From assembly GCA_029060305.1 (NCBI GenBank), contig JAIDUG010000036.1:1-64000 (forward strand): a DNA stretch of 64,000 bases. The letters run 5' to 3'. Below the pieces are notes generated by a model. It did not search any database and was not told the DNA's origin. It saw only the letters and a program-made list of their open reading frames with translations. This stretch comes from Ruminococcus sp. Its GTDB lineage: Bacteria > Bacillota > Clostridia > Oscillospirales > Ruminococcaceae. The translations under genes and the position numbers were made by a program. Of this stretch, positions 1 through 9,646 are shown piece after piece (the first letter of the stretch is position 1; the number at the start of each line of letters is the position of its first letter).

Positions 1-74
1 ATAATAAGATTATCGAGAACTGTAACTTTTTAAGTGGTTCTATGTAGAGGATATTTTATGAAAGGGAAACAGCT

Positions 75-2978
75 ATGAGCAATCTGATGACTGAATATGA
101 AGTCGAAGAAATCTTTATCAATCAGCTCAAAGAGCAGGGATATTCTTATGTGAATATGGCAAATTACGATGAGTTGCTTGCCAACTTTCGTGAGCAGTTT
201 TGCAAGGTCAACGAAAAGGCTCTTATCGAAGCAAAGGGTATTGCAGAACTGTCAGACAGCGAGTTTGATAAGATTATGCTCCGACTGGAAAATCATACGA
301 TATATGAATCTGCAAAGATTCTCCGTGAACAGTGGGTGCTTGAACTGGATAACGGCAAGACAATATATGCCGAGTTTCTGACATCTGATATGGACAGGAA
401 CACCTATCAGGTCACGCACCAAATCACAATGGATAAAGCACACAAGGACGATGTGGAGTATAAGAATCGCTACGATGTGACCGTCCTTATCAACGGTCTG
501 CCTCTGGTGCAGATAGAGCTGAAGCGGTCGGGCGTGGAACTGAACGAGGCTATCAATCAAATAAACCGTTACCGTGCCTATTCTTTTAAGGGCTTGTTCA
601 GATACATACAGGTGTTCGTAGTATCAAACAGCGTACAGACGAAATATTTCGCAAACGCCAACGAACGCAGAGCAGACGGTACAGAACAGCTTATATTGAA
701 ATCACTTGCTTTTTATTGGACTGATAGGAACAATGTGCGTATCAATCGGCTCGGTGAGTTTACGCAGGACTTCTTTGATAAGTTTTCCATTACAGAAATG
801 CTCACAAAATTTATGGTAATCAAGGAAACAGAGCCTATTATCATGGTTATGCGACCGTATCAGATTTACGCCGTCAAGGAATCTATGGAGCGTATTCTCG
901 GCAGTAACCTGAACGGTTTTGTTTTCCATACCACAGGTTCGGGCAAGACACTCACAAGTTACAAGCTCGCAAGTCTGCTTCGAGACAATCCGCTGATTGA
1001 CAAAGTATTCTTCCTTATCGACCGTAAAGACCTTGATGACCAGACTGTTGACGAATATAACAGTTTTGAGCAAGGCTGTGTGGATAACACAGACAGTACA
1101 GCTACGCTTGTAAGCAACCTGACCGATTCAGATAAGACACTTATCATTACGACCATTCAAAAAATGGCGAATGCTGTCAAGAACAAGAAGTATGAAAGAG
1201 TTATGGCTCTGCTTGCAGATAAAAAATGTGTATTCATCATTGATGAATGTCACCGTTCACAATTTGGCAAGATGCACGGTGACATCAAGCGACATTTCCA
1301 CAACGGAAACTACATCGGTTTCACTGGAACGCCTATTTTCAAAGAGAACAAGGGCGGAAACAGCAGAACCACCGCCGATATGTTCTTCTCTGGAACACTT
1401 GACCCCTGCATTCATCGCTATATGATTAAAGAGGCTATTGCAGATGGAAATGTGCTTCGTTTCTCTGTAGAGTATATGCGTTCTATCAGTGCAAACAGTA
1501 TACAGTTAAAGGACGTTGACCCTGACAAGATTGATGAGCCTGATTACTGCAAAAGTAAAAATATCAACATTGATGAGCTGTACCACAATCCAGAGCGTAT
1601 CTCTATGATTGCAGACCATATCCTTTCTACGCTCGCTTCTCACATCAAGCCGACAGGCAAAGATATTTATACAGCTCTGTTCGCCGTTGATAAGATTCAG
1701 ACCCTTATGGACTACTATCACGCATTTAAGGCAAAAAATGATAAGGGTTACAAGATTTGTGCTATCTTTACATTCCAACCGAATGAAGACCTCTCCGAAG
1801 GACAGGACGAGCATTCTGCACGGTATCTTCAGGAATGTATGGACGATTACAATGCTATGTTCGGAACGAGCTTCGACCTCACGACCTTTGATGTGTACCG
1901 CAAGGATATAGCGAAGCGTTTGAAGCAGAAGGATATTCCGCAAGTCGATTTGCTTATCGTGGTAGATATGTTTCTTACAGGTTTTGACAGCAAACCTACA
2001 AACACGCTGTTCCTTGACAAGAACCTGATATATCATTCTCTGGTACAGGCTTACAGTCGTACAAATCGCATTGACAAGCCTACAAAGCAGTTCGGACAGA
2101 TAGTGACATACCGTAATATCAAAAAAGCACAAGATGCTGCTTTGAGGCTCTTTAGCGGCAGTGGAAATCCGAATGATTATTTACTTGAAAGCTATGAGTA
2201 TTATGTGACCGAGTACAGAAAGCAAGTTGAGGCTGTCCGCAAGATTTGTCCGACCGCTGATGATTGTGGTAATCTTATTGAGGAGGACAAGCAGAAAGAT
2301 TTTATCATTATTTTTAGAATGCTTGCGAAAGCTCTTGCAACGATGAAAACTTTTAGCAAATTCGATTGGGTTGACCTTGATGTATTTATGGGCGAAGAAG
2401 AATACACAGAATATAAGTCTTGGTATCTCACTTTTTTTGATGAACAAAAAGAAAAATCAAAGGCAGGTATAAAGACCATTCTTGCTGATGTAGACTTCAA
2501 TATTGAGCTTATCCGTACTGATAAAATCAATGTAGTTTATGTGCTGAATCTTCTGAAAGAGATTAACCGCAATGACAAGGAAGAAATGCAGAAAAGCATT
2601 GACCTTATCCTGCGTGAGATTGACCGTTCCGATAATGAGAAAATGCGTTACAAATCGAACATTATGAAAGCGTTTGTCAGTTCCCGTTTCTTTGACCTTG
2701 ACCCTGATGAAGATATTGTCAAGGAGTATGAGCAGTATGAAAAGGAAGTTATGGAGAATGATGTCAATACATTTGCAAAGGAAAACGGCATTGCTCCTGA
2801 ACTTGTGCTTTCTATCCTGAACGAATACTTTGTTGATGAACGCAGTATAACAAAGAATAAAATCCGTGAACGCCTTTCAGATATGAAGTTACCGCTTTTG
2901 AAGCAGACAAAGCTGATAAATGCGATTCTTGTATTTATTAAGGATATGTACGATAAATTTACAGCAGAAGGAGTATGA
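75..2978 (+). CDS. hsdR: Type I restriction enzyme, R subunit
   Basis: ATP-dependent translocase and endonuclease subunit of a type I restriction-modification complex, which cuts DNA lacking the host methylation. The 967 residues are full length. An N-terminal PD-(D/E)xK-type nuclease segment shows E148-x-K150 in the context QIELKRSG. The helicase core follows with Walker A GSGKT (288-292) and DECH (390-393), then a C-terminal helical part. The start ATG sits after an AAGGG-like site. The gene is followed four bases later by hsdM and by hsdS in the same direction, so R, M and S form one operon. It appears intact. Membership of the HsdR family is clear; the recognition sequence cannot be read from the sequence. 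Confidence 0.96.
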   Translation: MSNLMTEYEVEEIFINQLKEQGYSYVNMANYDELLANFREQFCKVNEKALIEAKGIAELSDSEFDKIMLRLENHTIYESAKILREQWVLELDNGKTIYAEFLTSDMDRNTYQVTHQITMDKAHKDDVEYKNRYDVTVLINGLPLVQIELKRSGVELNEAINQINRYRAYSFKGLFRYIQVFVVSNSVQTKYFANANERRADGTEQLILKSLAFYWTDRNNVRINRLGEFTQDFFDKFSITEMLTKFMVIKETEPIIMVMRPYQIYAVKESMERILGSNLNGFVFHTTGSGKTLTSYKLASLLRDNPLIDKVFFLIDRKDLDDQTVDEYNSFEQGCVDNTDSTATLVSNLTDSDKTLIITTIQKMANAVKNKKYERVMALLADKKCVFIIDECHRSQFGKMHGDIKRHFHNGNYIGFTGTPIFKENKGGNSRTTADMFFSGTLDPCIHRYMIKEAIADGNVLRFSVEYMRSISANSIQLKDVDPDKIDEPDYCKSKNINIDELYHNPERISMIADHILSTLASHIKPTGKDIYTALFAVDKIQTLMDYYHAFKAKNDKGYKICAIFTFQPNEDLSEGQDEHSARYLQECMDDYNAMFGTSFDLTTFDVYRKDIAKRLKQKDIPQVDLLIVVDMFLTGFDSKPTNTLFLDKNLIYHSLVQAYSRTNRIDKPTKQFGQIVTYRNIKKAQDAALRLFSGSGNPNDYLLESYEYYVTEYRKQVEAVRKICPTADDCGNLIEEDKQKDFIIIFRMLAKALATMKTFSKFDWVDLDVFMGEEEYTEYKSWYLTFFDEQKEKSKAGIKTILADVDFNIELIRTDKINVVYVLNLLKEINRNDKEEMQKSIDLILREIDRSDNEKMRYKSNIMKAFVSSRFFDLDPDEDIVKEYEQYEKEVMENDVNTFAKENGIAPELVLSILNEYFVDERSITKNKIRERLSDMKLPLLKQTKLINAILVFIKDMYDKFTAEGV

Positions 2979-2982
2979 TAAT

Positions 2983-4530
2983 ATGTCAGATATAAGCACA
3001 AAATCACAGGAGCTTGCAAAACAGCTCTGGGCTATCGCAAACGATTTGCGTGGAAATATGGACAGTTCCAAATTCAAGAACTATATTCTCGGCACTATCT
3101 TCTACCGCTATCTTTCGGAGCGTACCGAAAAATATATGGACGAGATTTTGAAAAATGACGGTGTTACATACCGTGAAGCACTTGCCAATGAAGAATTAGC
3201 AGAGGCGGTCAAGGAAATGTCGCTCGACCATTTAGGCTATATCATCGAGCCTGACAAGCTGTTCAATTCCCTTGTAGAGAAAATCAAGGGCGGTACGTTC
3301 AGTATTGAGGACTATGAAAAAGCTATCAATTCCCTTGTAGGCTCGACTATCGGACAGGAAAGCGAAACGGCGTTCGATAAGTTGTTTGATGATATGAATT
3401 TACAGGACAAAGATTTAGGCAAGGAAGTATCGCAGAGAACGAAACTTATCAGCAAGGTTATCAATAAGGTGTATGACATTGACTTCAATTTTGAAGATGC
3501 CGAATTTGATGTTCTCGGAACGGCGTATATGATTCTGATTGGTCTGTTCGCCTCTGATGCAGGCAAGAAGGGCGGCGAGTTCTTCACGCCTACAAAGATG
3601 TCTGAACTTGTGGCAAGGCTTGCAACGCTCGGGCTTGATACTGTTCGTTCTGCTTGTGACCCCTGTGCAGGCAGTGGTTCGCTACTGCTTGAAGTCAAGA
3701 GACACTGCTCTAACAGAACAGTCAACCACTACTACGGACAGGAAAAGAACGGAACAACTTACAATCTTATGCGACAGAATATGCTTATGCACGGCGTTCC
3801 CTACAAAGAGTTTACCGTATTTAACGATGATACTATCGAACACGATAATTTCGGTGAGACAAAGTTTCAAGTGCAGGTGGCAAATCCGCCGTATTCTGCA
3901 AAGTGGTCTGCTGATAAGAAATTTGAGAGTGACCCTCGCTTTTCCAACTGTGGTGCATTAGCTCCGAAATCTTACGCTGATTTGATGTTCCTTGAACATA
4001 TCGCATATCACCTTGAAAAAGACGGCAGAGCAGTTGTCCTGCTCCCTCATGGCGTACTGTTCAGAGGAAACAAGGAAGAAGCTATCAGGCGTTATCTTAT
4101 CGAAAATCAGAATGTCATTGATGCTATCATCGGTCTGCCTGCAAACTGTTTTCACGGAACGTCTATTCCTGTATGCTGTATAGTTCTGAAGAAGAACAGG
4201 AATGGCAACAGCGGAAACATCTGGTTCTGTGATGCAAGCAAGTATTATACCGCAGGCAAGAATATGAACGAGCTTTCTGATGAAGATATTGACCGCATTG
4301 TGAACGCTTACGAGCAGAGAGCAGAAATAGAAAAATTCAGCCATATTGCAACGCTGGACGAAATAAGAGAAAACGGCTTTAACTGCAATATTCCTCGCTA
4401 TGTCGATACCTTTGAGGAAGAAGAACAGATTGACCTTCAGACTGTACTCAAAGAACTTGAAGACATCACTGCAAAGAAAAATGCGGCTATCGACAAGGTA
4501 AACAAAACCTTGAAACTGCTTGGATTGTGA
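2983..4530 (+). CDS. hsdM: Type I modification methyltransferase, M subunit
   Basis: N6-adenine methyltransferase subunit of the type I complex. It supplies the S-adenosylmethionine-dependent methylation and is also needed for restriction. The ATG at 2983 was chosen over an earlier in-frame codon because AAGGAG lies at the right distance just upstream. This gives 515 residues, normal for HsdM. The N-terminal helical domain precedes the catalytic domain, with the SAM-binding stretch DPCAGSGSLL and catalytic motif IV NPPY at 301-304. It begins four bases after hsdR and ends just before hsdS, so translation is probably coupled along the operon. Confidence 0.96.
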   Translation: MSDISTKSQELAKQLWAIANDLRGNMDSSKFKNYILGTIFYRYLSERTEKYMDEILKNDGVTYREALANEELAEAVKEMSLDHLGYIIEPDKLFNSLVEKIKGGTFSIEDYEKAINSLVGSTIGQESETAFDKLFDDMNLQDKDLGKEVSQRTKLISKVINKVYDIDFNFEDAEFDVLGTAYMILIGLFASDAGKKGGEFFTPTKMSELVARLATLGLDTVRSACDPCAGSGSLLLEVKRHCSNRTVNHYYGQEKNGTTYNLMRQNMLMHGVPYKEFTVFNDDTIEHDNFGETKFQVQVANPPYSAKWSADKKFESDPRFSNCGALAPKSYADLMFLEHIAYHLEKDGRAVVLLPHGVLFRGNKEEAIRRYLIENQNVIDAIIGLPANCFHGTSIPVCCIVLKKNRNGNSGNIWFCDASKYYTAGKNMNELSDEDIDRIVNAYEQRAEIEKFSHIATLDEIRENGFNCNIPRYVDTFEEEEQIDLQTVLKELEDITAKKNAAIDKVNKTLKLLGL

Positions 4531-4540
4531 GGTGAGAGAT

Positions 4541-5761
4541 TTGAGCAATCCGAAATTGAGATTTAAACGTGAGGACGGGACGAGTTATTCAAAGTGGAAG
4601 AATGAATATTTGAATAAATGTGCTACTTTTCATTCTGGATTGACTTATTCGCCTAATGATGTTACGAATGGTAATAGCGGAGTTTTGGTAATTCGTTCAA
4701 CCAATATTCAGAACGGAATATTAGTTTATAATGACAATGTATATGTAAATGTTGAATTACCAGAAAAATTGAAATTACAGCTTAATGATACTGTAATGTG
4801 TGTAAGAAACGGCAGTAAAGCTCTTGTAGGGAAAAACGCTTTAGTAAAACATTGCGATTTAGACAAGACTTGGGGTGCATTTATGACAGTGATTCGTGGA
4901 AACGAATCGAATTGCTTTATTCATCATTATCTCAATTCTCCATACTTCAAAAGACAAATGGATATAAATGCAGGAACTTCTACAATCAATCAGATAACAT
5001 CAGCAATGCTAAATGAGTGTATACTGTCTATTCCAACTGATACCGAAGAACAGCAAAAAATAGCCGACTTTCTCTCAACCGTTGACGAAGTGATAGCACA
5101 ATCCGAAGCGGAAGTACAGAATCTTGAACAGCAGAAAAAAGGAGCTATGCAGAAAATCTTTTCACAGGAAGTGCGATTTAAGCGTGAGGACGGGACGGGG
5201 TTTCCAGCTTGGAAGTTTGTAAGAATAGATGAAATGGCTGAAATCAATCCTAAATCATCTGCTATTCCAGAGCGATTCTTTTATATGGATTTAGGCAGTA
5301 TTTCAATGGGATTGTGGCAAGAGCAAGTTGTTATAAACAAAGAAAATGCACCAAGTAGAGCTAATAGATTGGCGAATTGTGGCGACGTTTTCTTTCAATC
5401 GGTTCGTCCGTATAATATGGGACATTATTACTTATCACAAAAATTTGATTTACCTGTTGTCGCTTCTACTGGATTTATTCAATTAAGAGCAAGAAAAGGT
5501 TATTGTAATGCTTACATATACCAGCTTTTGTATGAAGATAGATTTAATGCTGAAGTAAATATCAGATGTACTGGCTCAAATTATCCTGCTATTAACAGCG
5601 AAAGTTTTTCTGATATAGAGATAATGTCACCCTGCCTTGAAGAACAGCAGAAAATAGCCGACTTCCTCTCCGCTTATGACGAGGCTATCACCTACGCAAA
5701 GCAGGAACTCGACAAATGGAAAGAACTGAAAAAAGGTCTGCTTCAGCAGATGTTTGTGTGA
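4541..5761 (+). CDS. hsdS: Type I specificity subunit, two target-recognition domains
   Basis: DNA-sequence specificity subunit that directs the hsdM/hsdR complex. The TTG at 4541 follows GAGGTGAG and is preferred to a TTG at 4520 that would lie inside hsdM. The 406-residue protein has the standard circular layout: target-recognition domain 1, a conserved helix, domain 2, a conserved helix. Each half starts with FKREDGT followed by an aromatic-rich stretch and ends with EEQQKIADFLS. The matching DNA (4561-4582 with 5176-5197, and 5045-5071 with 5639-5665) is nearly identical, so the halves are direct repeats able to recombine. The domains themselves differ, giving a bipartite target. Confidence 0.93.
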   Translation: MSNPKLRFKREDGTSYSKWKNEYLNKCATFHSGLTYSPNDVTNGNSGVLVIRSTNIQNGILVYNDNVYVNVELPEKLKLQLNDTVMCVRNGSKALVGKNALVKHCDLDKTWGAFMTVIRGNESNCFIHHYLNSPYFKRQMDINAGTSTINQITSAMLNECILSIPTDTEEQQKIADFLSTVDEVIAQSEAEVQNLEQQKKGAMQKIFSQEVRFKREDGTGFPAWKFVRIDEMAEINPKSSAIPERFFYMDLGSISMGLWQEQVVINKENAPSRANRLANCGDVFFQSVRPYNMGHYYLSQKFDLPVVASTGFIQLRARKGYCNAYIYQLLYEDRFNAEVNIRCTGSNYPAINSESFSDIEIMSPCLEEQQKIADFLSAYDEAITYAKQELDKWKELKKGLLQQMFV

Positions 5762-5772
5762 GGTGAACCGCT

Positions 5773-6486
5773 TTGAAGAAAAAACAGGGTGAACAAGAAG
5801 CAAAGCAAATCCTTGAAGTGAAAGGATTTGTATTTGATAGTTCGTATTGTGATGATAATTCTAAATCAAGTATGCCTGATTTGAAATTTAAAAACGGCGG
5901 ATATTTAGAAGTCACTCACACCTTACATAATAATGCAATTGTTCGTAGTACAAACAAATTTCATCAGAAAAGCATAAAGGAACAATTGCAGATTATGACA
6001 GATGCAAAAGAGGCGTATGACAGAATAACGAAGAATGATTACCCACAAACACTTGACGGACTAACTGATGAAGGCTTAAAGCAATTCAAAAAAGATACAA
6101 AAATCGTTAGAAATCACTTTGGTATAGATGTTTCTGACCTTACTAAACGTTCCGAGTTTAATTGTGATAGTCCGATAATAGAAAGTTCCACAGATAATAT
6201 TATCCGTGAAATTAGAGAGAAAGCTCAAAAGTACTCTAAAGGAGATACGGATTTATTTATATTCATCTTAGAAGACGAATACGAATGCTTATGTGATTTG
6301 CTGAAAACAAGAAATTGGAATAGTTGCTATGATTCGTTTATGAACGCTGTTATGACATCACCATTTAATGTTGTATACTTGTGCGTATGGGACTTTGAAG
6401 CCCAGACATATAACATTGAGAATCCAATTTTATTAAAGTTTGAAACATTTTCAGATGATAATAAACTAAGTCTTTCACAGCTATAA
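5773..6486 (+). CDS. Unknown protein appended to the type I operon
   Basis: I do not recognise this 237-residue protein. It starts at TTG 5773 behind AGGTGA, 11 bases after hsdS, and is the last gene before a hairpin, so it is probably co-transcribed with hsdRMS. The N-terminal part contains MPDLKFKNGGYLEVTHT. The spacing of the Asp and Glu resembles a PD-(D/E)xK nuclease core, but a Thr replaces the usual Lys, so this is only a hint. The rest is charged and helical, with no signal peptide or membrane segment. Its position suggests an accessory role in restriction or a separate small defence gene. Confidence 0.75.
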   Translation: MKKKQGEQEAKQILEVKGFVFDSSYCDDNSKSSMPDLKFKNGGYLEVTHTLHNNAIVRSTNKFHQKSIKEQLQIMTDAKEAYDRITKNDYPQTLDGLTDEGLKQFKKDTKIVRNHFGIDVSDLTKRSEFNCDSPIIESSTDNIIREIREKAQKYSKGDTDLFIFILEDEYECLCDLLKTRNWNSCYDSFMNAVMTSPFNVVYLCVWDFEAQTYNIENPILLKFETFSDDNKLSLSQL

Positions 6487-6492
6487 TAAAGT

Positions 6493-6521
6493 AATCCCCT
6501 TGCCAATATGGTAAGGGGATT
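6493..6521 (+). terminator. Hairpin ending the hsd operon
   Basis: A 12-bp stem with one mismatch, AATCCCCTTGCC against GGTAAGGGGATT, encloses AATAT. It lies seven bases after the last gene of the hsd operon and just before the convergent transposase end. There is no long T tract, so its strength is uncertain and it may serve both directions. Confidence 0.6.
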
Positions 6522-6529
6522 TGTTATGC

Positions 6530-7716
6530 TCAAAAGCTGAATTTGCCTTTCTTTGCGGTGATGTGCCGATACAAAATCTTTGCCCGAAGCACAGGGAATG
6601 TGTAGCCCCTGCCTGCTCGGTCAATCTCACGGATAACATTGTTCAGGCTTTCGGTCTGTGCGTTGGTATAGCGGTTATTGAAGTAATTAAATATCTCCGT
6701 GTGCCAATTTGCAACGGTGCTGATAAAGCCGTCATAAGCGTGGCAATCCTCGTTTTTATTTGCCTGTACCCAATTGGTGTACATCTTCTCCGCTTCTTCT
6801 TTAGTTTCAGCGAATTGATAGATGTTGCGGAACGCTTCTTTCAGATAGTATGGTGTCTTGAACTGTGGATATATTTCAAGGAGGAAATCAAGCTGTTTAG
6901 ACTGCCTAGGCGTAAGATTTTCGCTGACTGTCAGGAACAGAAACCGCATATTCTTCAGGGAGATACGCTTGTCCTTTTCTATATCCTTTCGGAGTGTGCA
7001 ACGAATATCCTCTAATGCCTTGTTCAATTCCTTAACAACATGGAACTTGTCAATTACTATTGGAACATCATGCAGGACATCAATAACGGCATCTTTGTAC
7101 GGTTGCCACATATCCATTGTTACACATTGTATCTTGTGATTATCAGGTAGCGAAGCAAGGAACTTTTTAACCGTTTCCTTGTTTCTGTTTTCAGTCATTT
7201 CAATAACTTTATGCCCCAATACATCGATGAATACGCCACAGTATTAGCTATGCAGATTTACTTCATCAATGCCTAATACTTGCTGAGAATCCAGTGTAAA
7301 CAATTTTGAAAGTTCATCTACATAGTCCTCAAACAATCTTTTGAACGAAGGCTGTGAAATGCCGTATTCGTCTGCAATCATCTTGAAGGTCTTGTCAAAG
7401 CATTTAAGCTTAATTTTTGAGATAAGGCGTTTTGTGAGCCTGCCTGATTTATCTACGCACTTTAGGTCTTCTCCAAAAGTATTGCCGTAGTCCTTGCATT
7501 GATATCGATGTCCATGAATGATGATATCGACATGATGCTCATATTCGTTCAGGTCACGCACCATTCTGTCATGTTTCTTATGCTTGACGATATGTGAAGA
7601 GCCACATTCAGGGAATTCCGAAGGCAATTCCTTGACTTCTGCATAATAGATGTAATAATTGTCCTCATTAGTCGTTTTTTTGTTATTTCAAATTTGGGAA
7701 AAACAATATCAAACAT
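6530..7716 (-). pseudogene. Broken ISL3-family transposase
   Basis: Remnant of an insertion sequence encoding a DDE transposase of the ISL3 family. The N-terminal part has the zinc-ribbon-like segment with FPECGSSH, followed by the helix-turn-helix region. The first catalytic block is LGIDEVNLH and the second is VTMDMWQPYKDAV. Two lesions separate it from an intact gene. A TAA codon lies in frame at 7244-7246. The natural start (ATG at 7714-7716, MFDIVFPKFEI) is one frame away from the body, the switch falling at a run of seven A residues near 7675-7681. I could not find convincing terminal inverted repeats, so element ends are unknown. The copy is almost certainly inactive unless both lesions are bypassed. 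Confidence 0.88.
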
Positions 7717-7740
7717 AAGCAACCACCTAAAAAGTTAGAT

Positions 7741-8063
7741 ACCCTTTTTTTAAAACAGAACTAATATATAGATAAAAGGTATTACCTATAGATTAAGAAA
7801 GTTATACGTAATATTTTGATATATAGTAATAACGAATACTGATAAAAATAAAAAGACAGAGGTATTACGATTATCTCTGTCTTGCAAATAATGTTAAATA
7901 TATAAAGTGTATAATAATATAAATAAAAATATTTAATATAAGTATATATACTATATAATAGATATAAATAGTATGTATTGATAACCAAATTAATATATAT
8001 AACTATAATGACTATCATACGGAGATACATTATATAGCAGATAAGGGAGCAGGCTGAGCAAAA
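7741..8063. other. AT-rich non-coding stretch
   Basis: About 320 bases of very AT-rich sequence between the transposase remnant and the next gene, dominated by ATATA and TTAAT words. I see no convincing gene. An open frame on the minus strand here is made of low-complexity Tyr, Ile and Leu codons and is not believable. It could hold a promoter for the next two genes, but no -35/-10 pair stands out. Confidence 0.5.
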
Positions 8064-8067
8064 ATGT

Positions 8068-8271
8068 ATGAACTTCAGTGAGTATATGCTTGACTGTGCT
8101 TTAAACGGTAATCATGGTATTGCTCCATATATGGCTGTTAAAATGCAGGAAATGGTGAATATGATGCTTGAAATTATAGACAGTCTTGATGAAAGAGATT
8201 ATATCAGTAAAGAGGAATTACGGCAGAAAGTATATGATTTTGAAGGATTATGTACACCGCTTACACCATAG
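8068..8271 (+). CDS. Small hypothetical protein upstream of a relaxase-like gene
   Basis: A 67-residue acidic, helical protein of unknown function, starting MNFSEYMLDCAL. A second ATG four bases upstream is in another frame. The only purine-rich site (GGGAG near 8044) is rather far, so the start is not secure. It lies 59 bases before the relaxase-like gene in the same direction and shares its AT-rich codon use. It may therefore be a helper gene from the same mobile element, as small accessory proteins often sit beside relaxases. Confidence 0.5.
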   Translation: MNFSEYMLDCALNGNHGIAPYMAVKMQEMVNMMLEIIDSLDERDYISKEELRQKVYDFEGLCTPLTP

Positions 8272-8330
8272 GAAAAGTATAATAGGCTTGAAAATAATGT
8301 GGGGCTTTTTATCGAGGGAGTTTATGAGAT

Positions 8331-8846
8331 ATGGGAATCTTTGGTGTACAGTATATGTATAACGCTTTGGATTATGTATGTTATGGACATATGGATTATG
8401 ATAAGAAATACAGCTTAGATACTGATATTGATAATGCATATGAGCAGTTCTTATTGGTGAAGAGATATTTTTATAAGACAATCGGAAACTCTGTATTTCA
8501 TTTTATTATAGTGTATGATGCAAAATCTACCTGGGGTAATAATATTGAAAAAGCTGAATATATGAGCCACAGTATTGCATCATACTTTTCGGACAAGTTT
8601 CAGTTGGTCTGGTGCATTCATAAAAAGCCATGTTCTAAAAAATATGGCGGATATGCTTCTGTGTATCATGCTCACTTTGTAATGAATTCTGTAAGTTACA
8701 TAGACGGTAAGATGTTCAGTGGCAGTTATGCAGAGATATATGCCTTTCTTGACTACATCAAGAAAGTAACAGGGGATAAGTCCTGGATTATTCAATATGG
8801 TTCTGATAAAGATAACAGTTATGATGTCGATGAAAATGATATGTAA
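8331..8846 (+). CDS. Short relaxase-like (HUH-type) protein
   Basis: A 171-residue protein matching the N-terminal catalytic part of VirD2/MobP-type relaxases. These nick DNA at an origin of transfer through a Tyr, with a three-His metal site. H57 lies in FHFIIVYD, H97 in VWCIHKK, and the block YHAHFVMNSVSYIDGK gives H113-x-H115 and N119. Tyrosines at 8, 10, 15 and 18 could supply the nucleophile. The usual Asp after the first metal His is replaced and the long C-terminal domain of relaxases is absent. It is thus either a minimal stand-alone relaxase or a decayed one. The start ATG follows GAGGGAG. A hairpin downstream ends the unit. Confidence 0.6.
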   Translation: MGIFGVQYMYNALDYVCYGHMDYDKKYSLDTDIDNAYEQFLLVKRYFYKTIGNSVFHFIIVYDAKSTWGNNIEKAEYMSHSIASYFSDKFQLVWCIHKKPCSKKYGGYASVYHAHFVMNSVSYIDGKMFSGSYAEIYAFLDYIKKVTGDKSWIIQYGSDKDNSYDVDENDM

Positions 8847-8958
8847 ATGTAATTTAACCTGAAATGAATTATATTTGATTTCAGAGTTTTTGACTGTTAT
8901 TAGGACAGGTGTTGAGTAAGCTGAAAATATAATTATTAGGTAAAACAGTTATAAAAAA

Positions 8959-8993
8959 TATACCCCGTGAAGAAAATCTCTTTACGGGGTATT
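8959..8993. terminator. Bidirectional hairpin terminator
   Basis: The stem ATACCCCGTGAAG against CTTTACGGGGTAT, with loop AAAATCT, lies between the relaxase-like gene and the convergent acetyltransferase. The flanks are A-rich on one side and T-rich on the other, so it can serve both transcripts. Confidence 0.75.
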
Positions 8994-9019
8994 TCTATAA
9001 TCTAACTGACAAACTGGAA

Positions 9020-9463
9020 TTAGCATTTTTCCATATATACAAATTGCAATTCATCATCAACCGCTTTGCAATCAAATATTGTATATCCCATTTTTTGATA
9101 TAATCGAATATTATCTTTACTTCTTGTGCTTGTAAAAAGCTCATATCGCTTCTTTGGGAAATGACTTTCAATCTCTGCAAGAAGTTTTGAGCCATATCCC
9201 TTGCACCTATAATCGGGATGTACCATAAGTTTGCCTATATAGACAGTACCGTTTTGCTCTTTTGCACGGACTGAACCTATGATTTCATTATCAATGACCA
9301 TTTTTAGGATAATTCCATTATTGAATTCATCAATGACCTCATTTAATGTTTGTTTCAGTGGCGGAATATCTTTACTTCCAAACAACGCCGCTTCACTTTG
9401 ATATGAAAGATATTGCAGTTTTAGTATTTCCTGCAAATCATTGTATTCAGCCTTATCTATCAT
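9020..9463 (-). CDS. GNAT-family N-acetyltransferase
   Basis: Acetyl-CoA-dependent acetyltransferase of about 147 residues. The ATG at 9463 is chosen because GGAAAGG lies nine bases upstream; the longer reading frame would run through that site. The acetyl-CoA binding motif A is clear: GKLMVHPDYRCKGYGSKLL matches the usual V-x-P-x-x-R-x-x-G-x-G/A pattern. It is followed by the RLYQKMGY block typical of the C-terminal half. The substrate cannot be deduced. It stands alone between two hairpins inside the island. Confidence 0.9.
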   Translation of the reverse strand: MIDKAEYNDLQEILKLQYLSYQSEAALFGSKDIPPLKQTLNEVIDEFNNGIILKMVIDNEIIGSVRAKEQNGTVYIGKLMVHPDYRCKGYGSKLLAEIESHFPKKRYELFTSTRSKDNIRLYQKMGYTIFDCKAVDDELQFVYMEKC

Positions 9464-9646
9464 ATAATTATGCCTTTCCAATAAATTTTGATTTGACTAT
9501 AAGTTTATTATATCAAAATCAAGAGAAAAAGTCAATAATATACAAGATGAAAATGGTGTTTAAGTGTACTTTAATTGAAATTCGTTTACAATTGATTTTG
9601 TCAATTTTTTATGTTATCAGATTAGGTGGTAGATAGGCTGAGAACC

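Noticed and set aside
7782-8030. Open frame on the minus strand in the AT-rich gap
   Set aside because: The product is almost only Tyr, Ile, Leu and Asn from low-complexity DNA, with no ribosome site.
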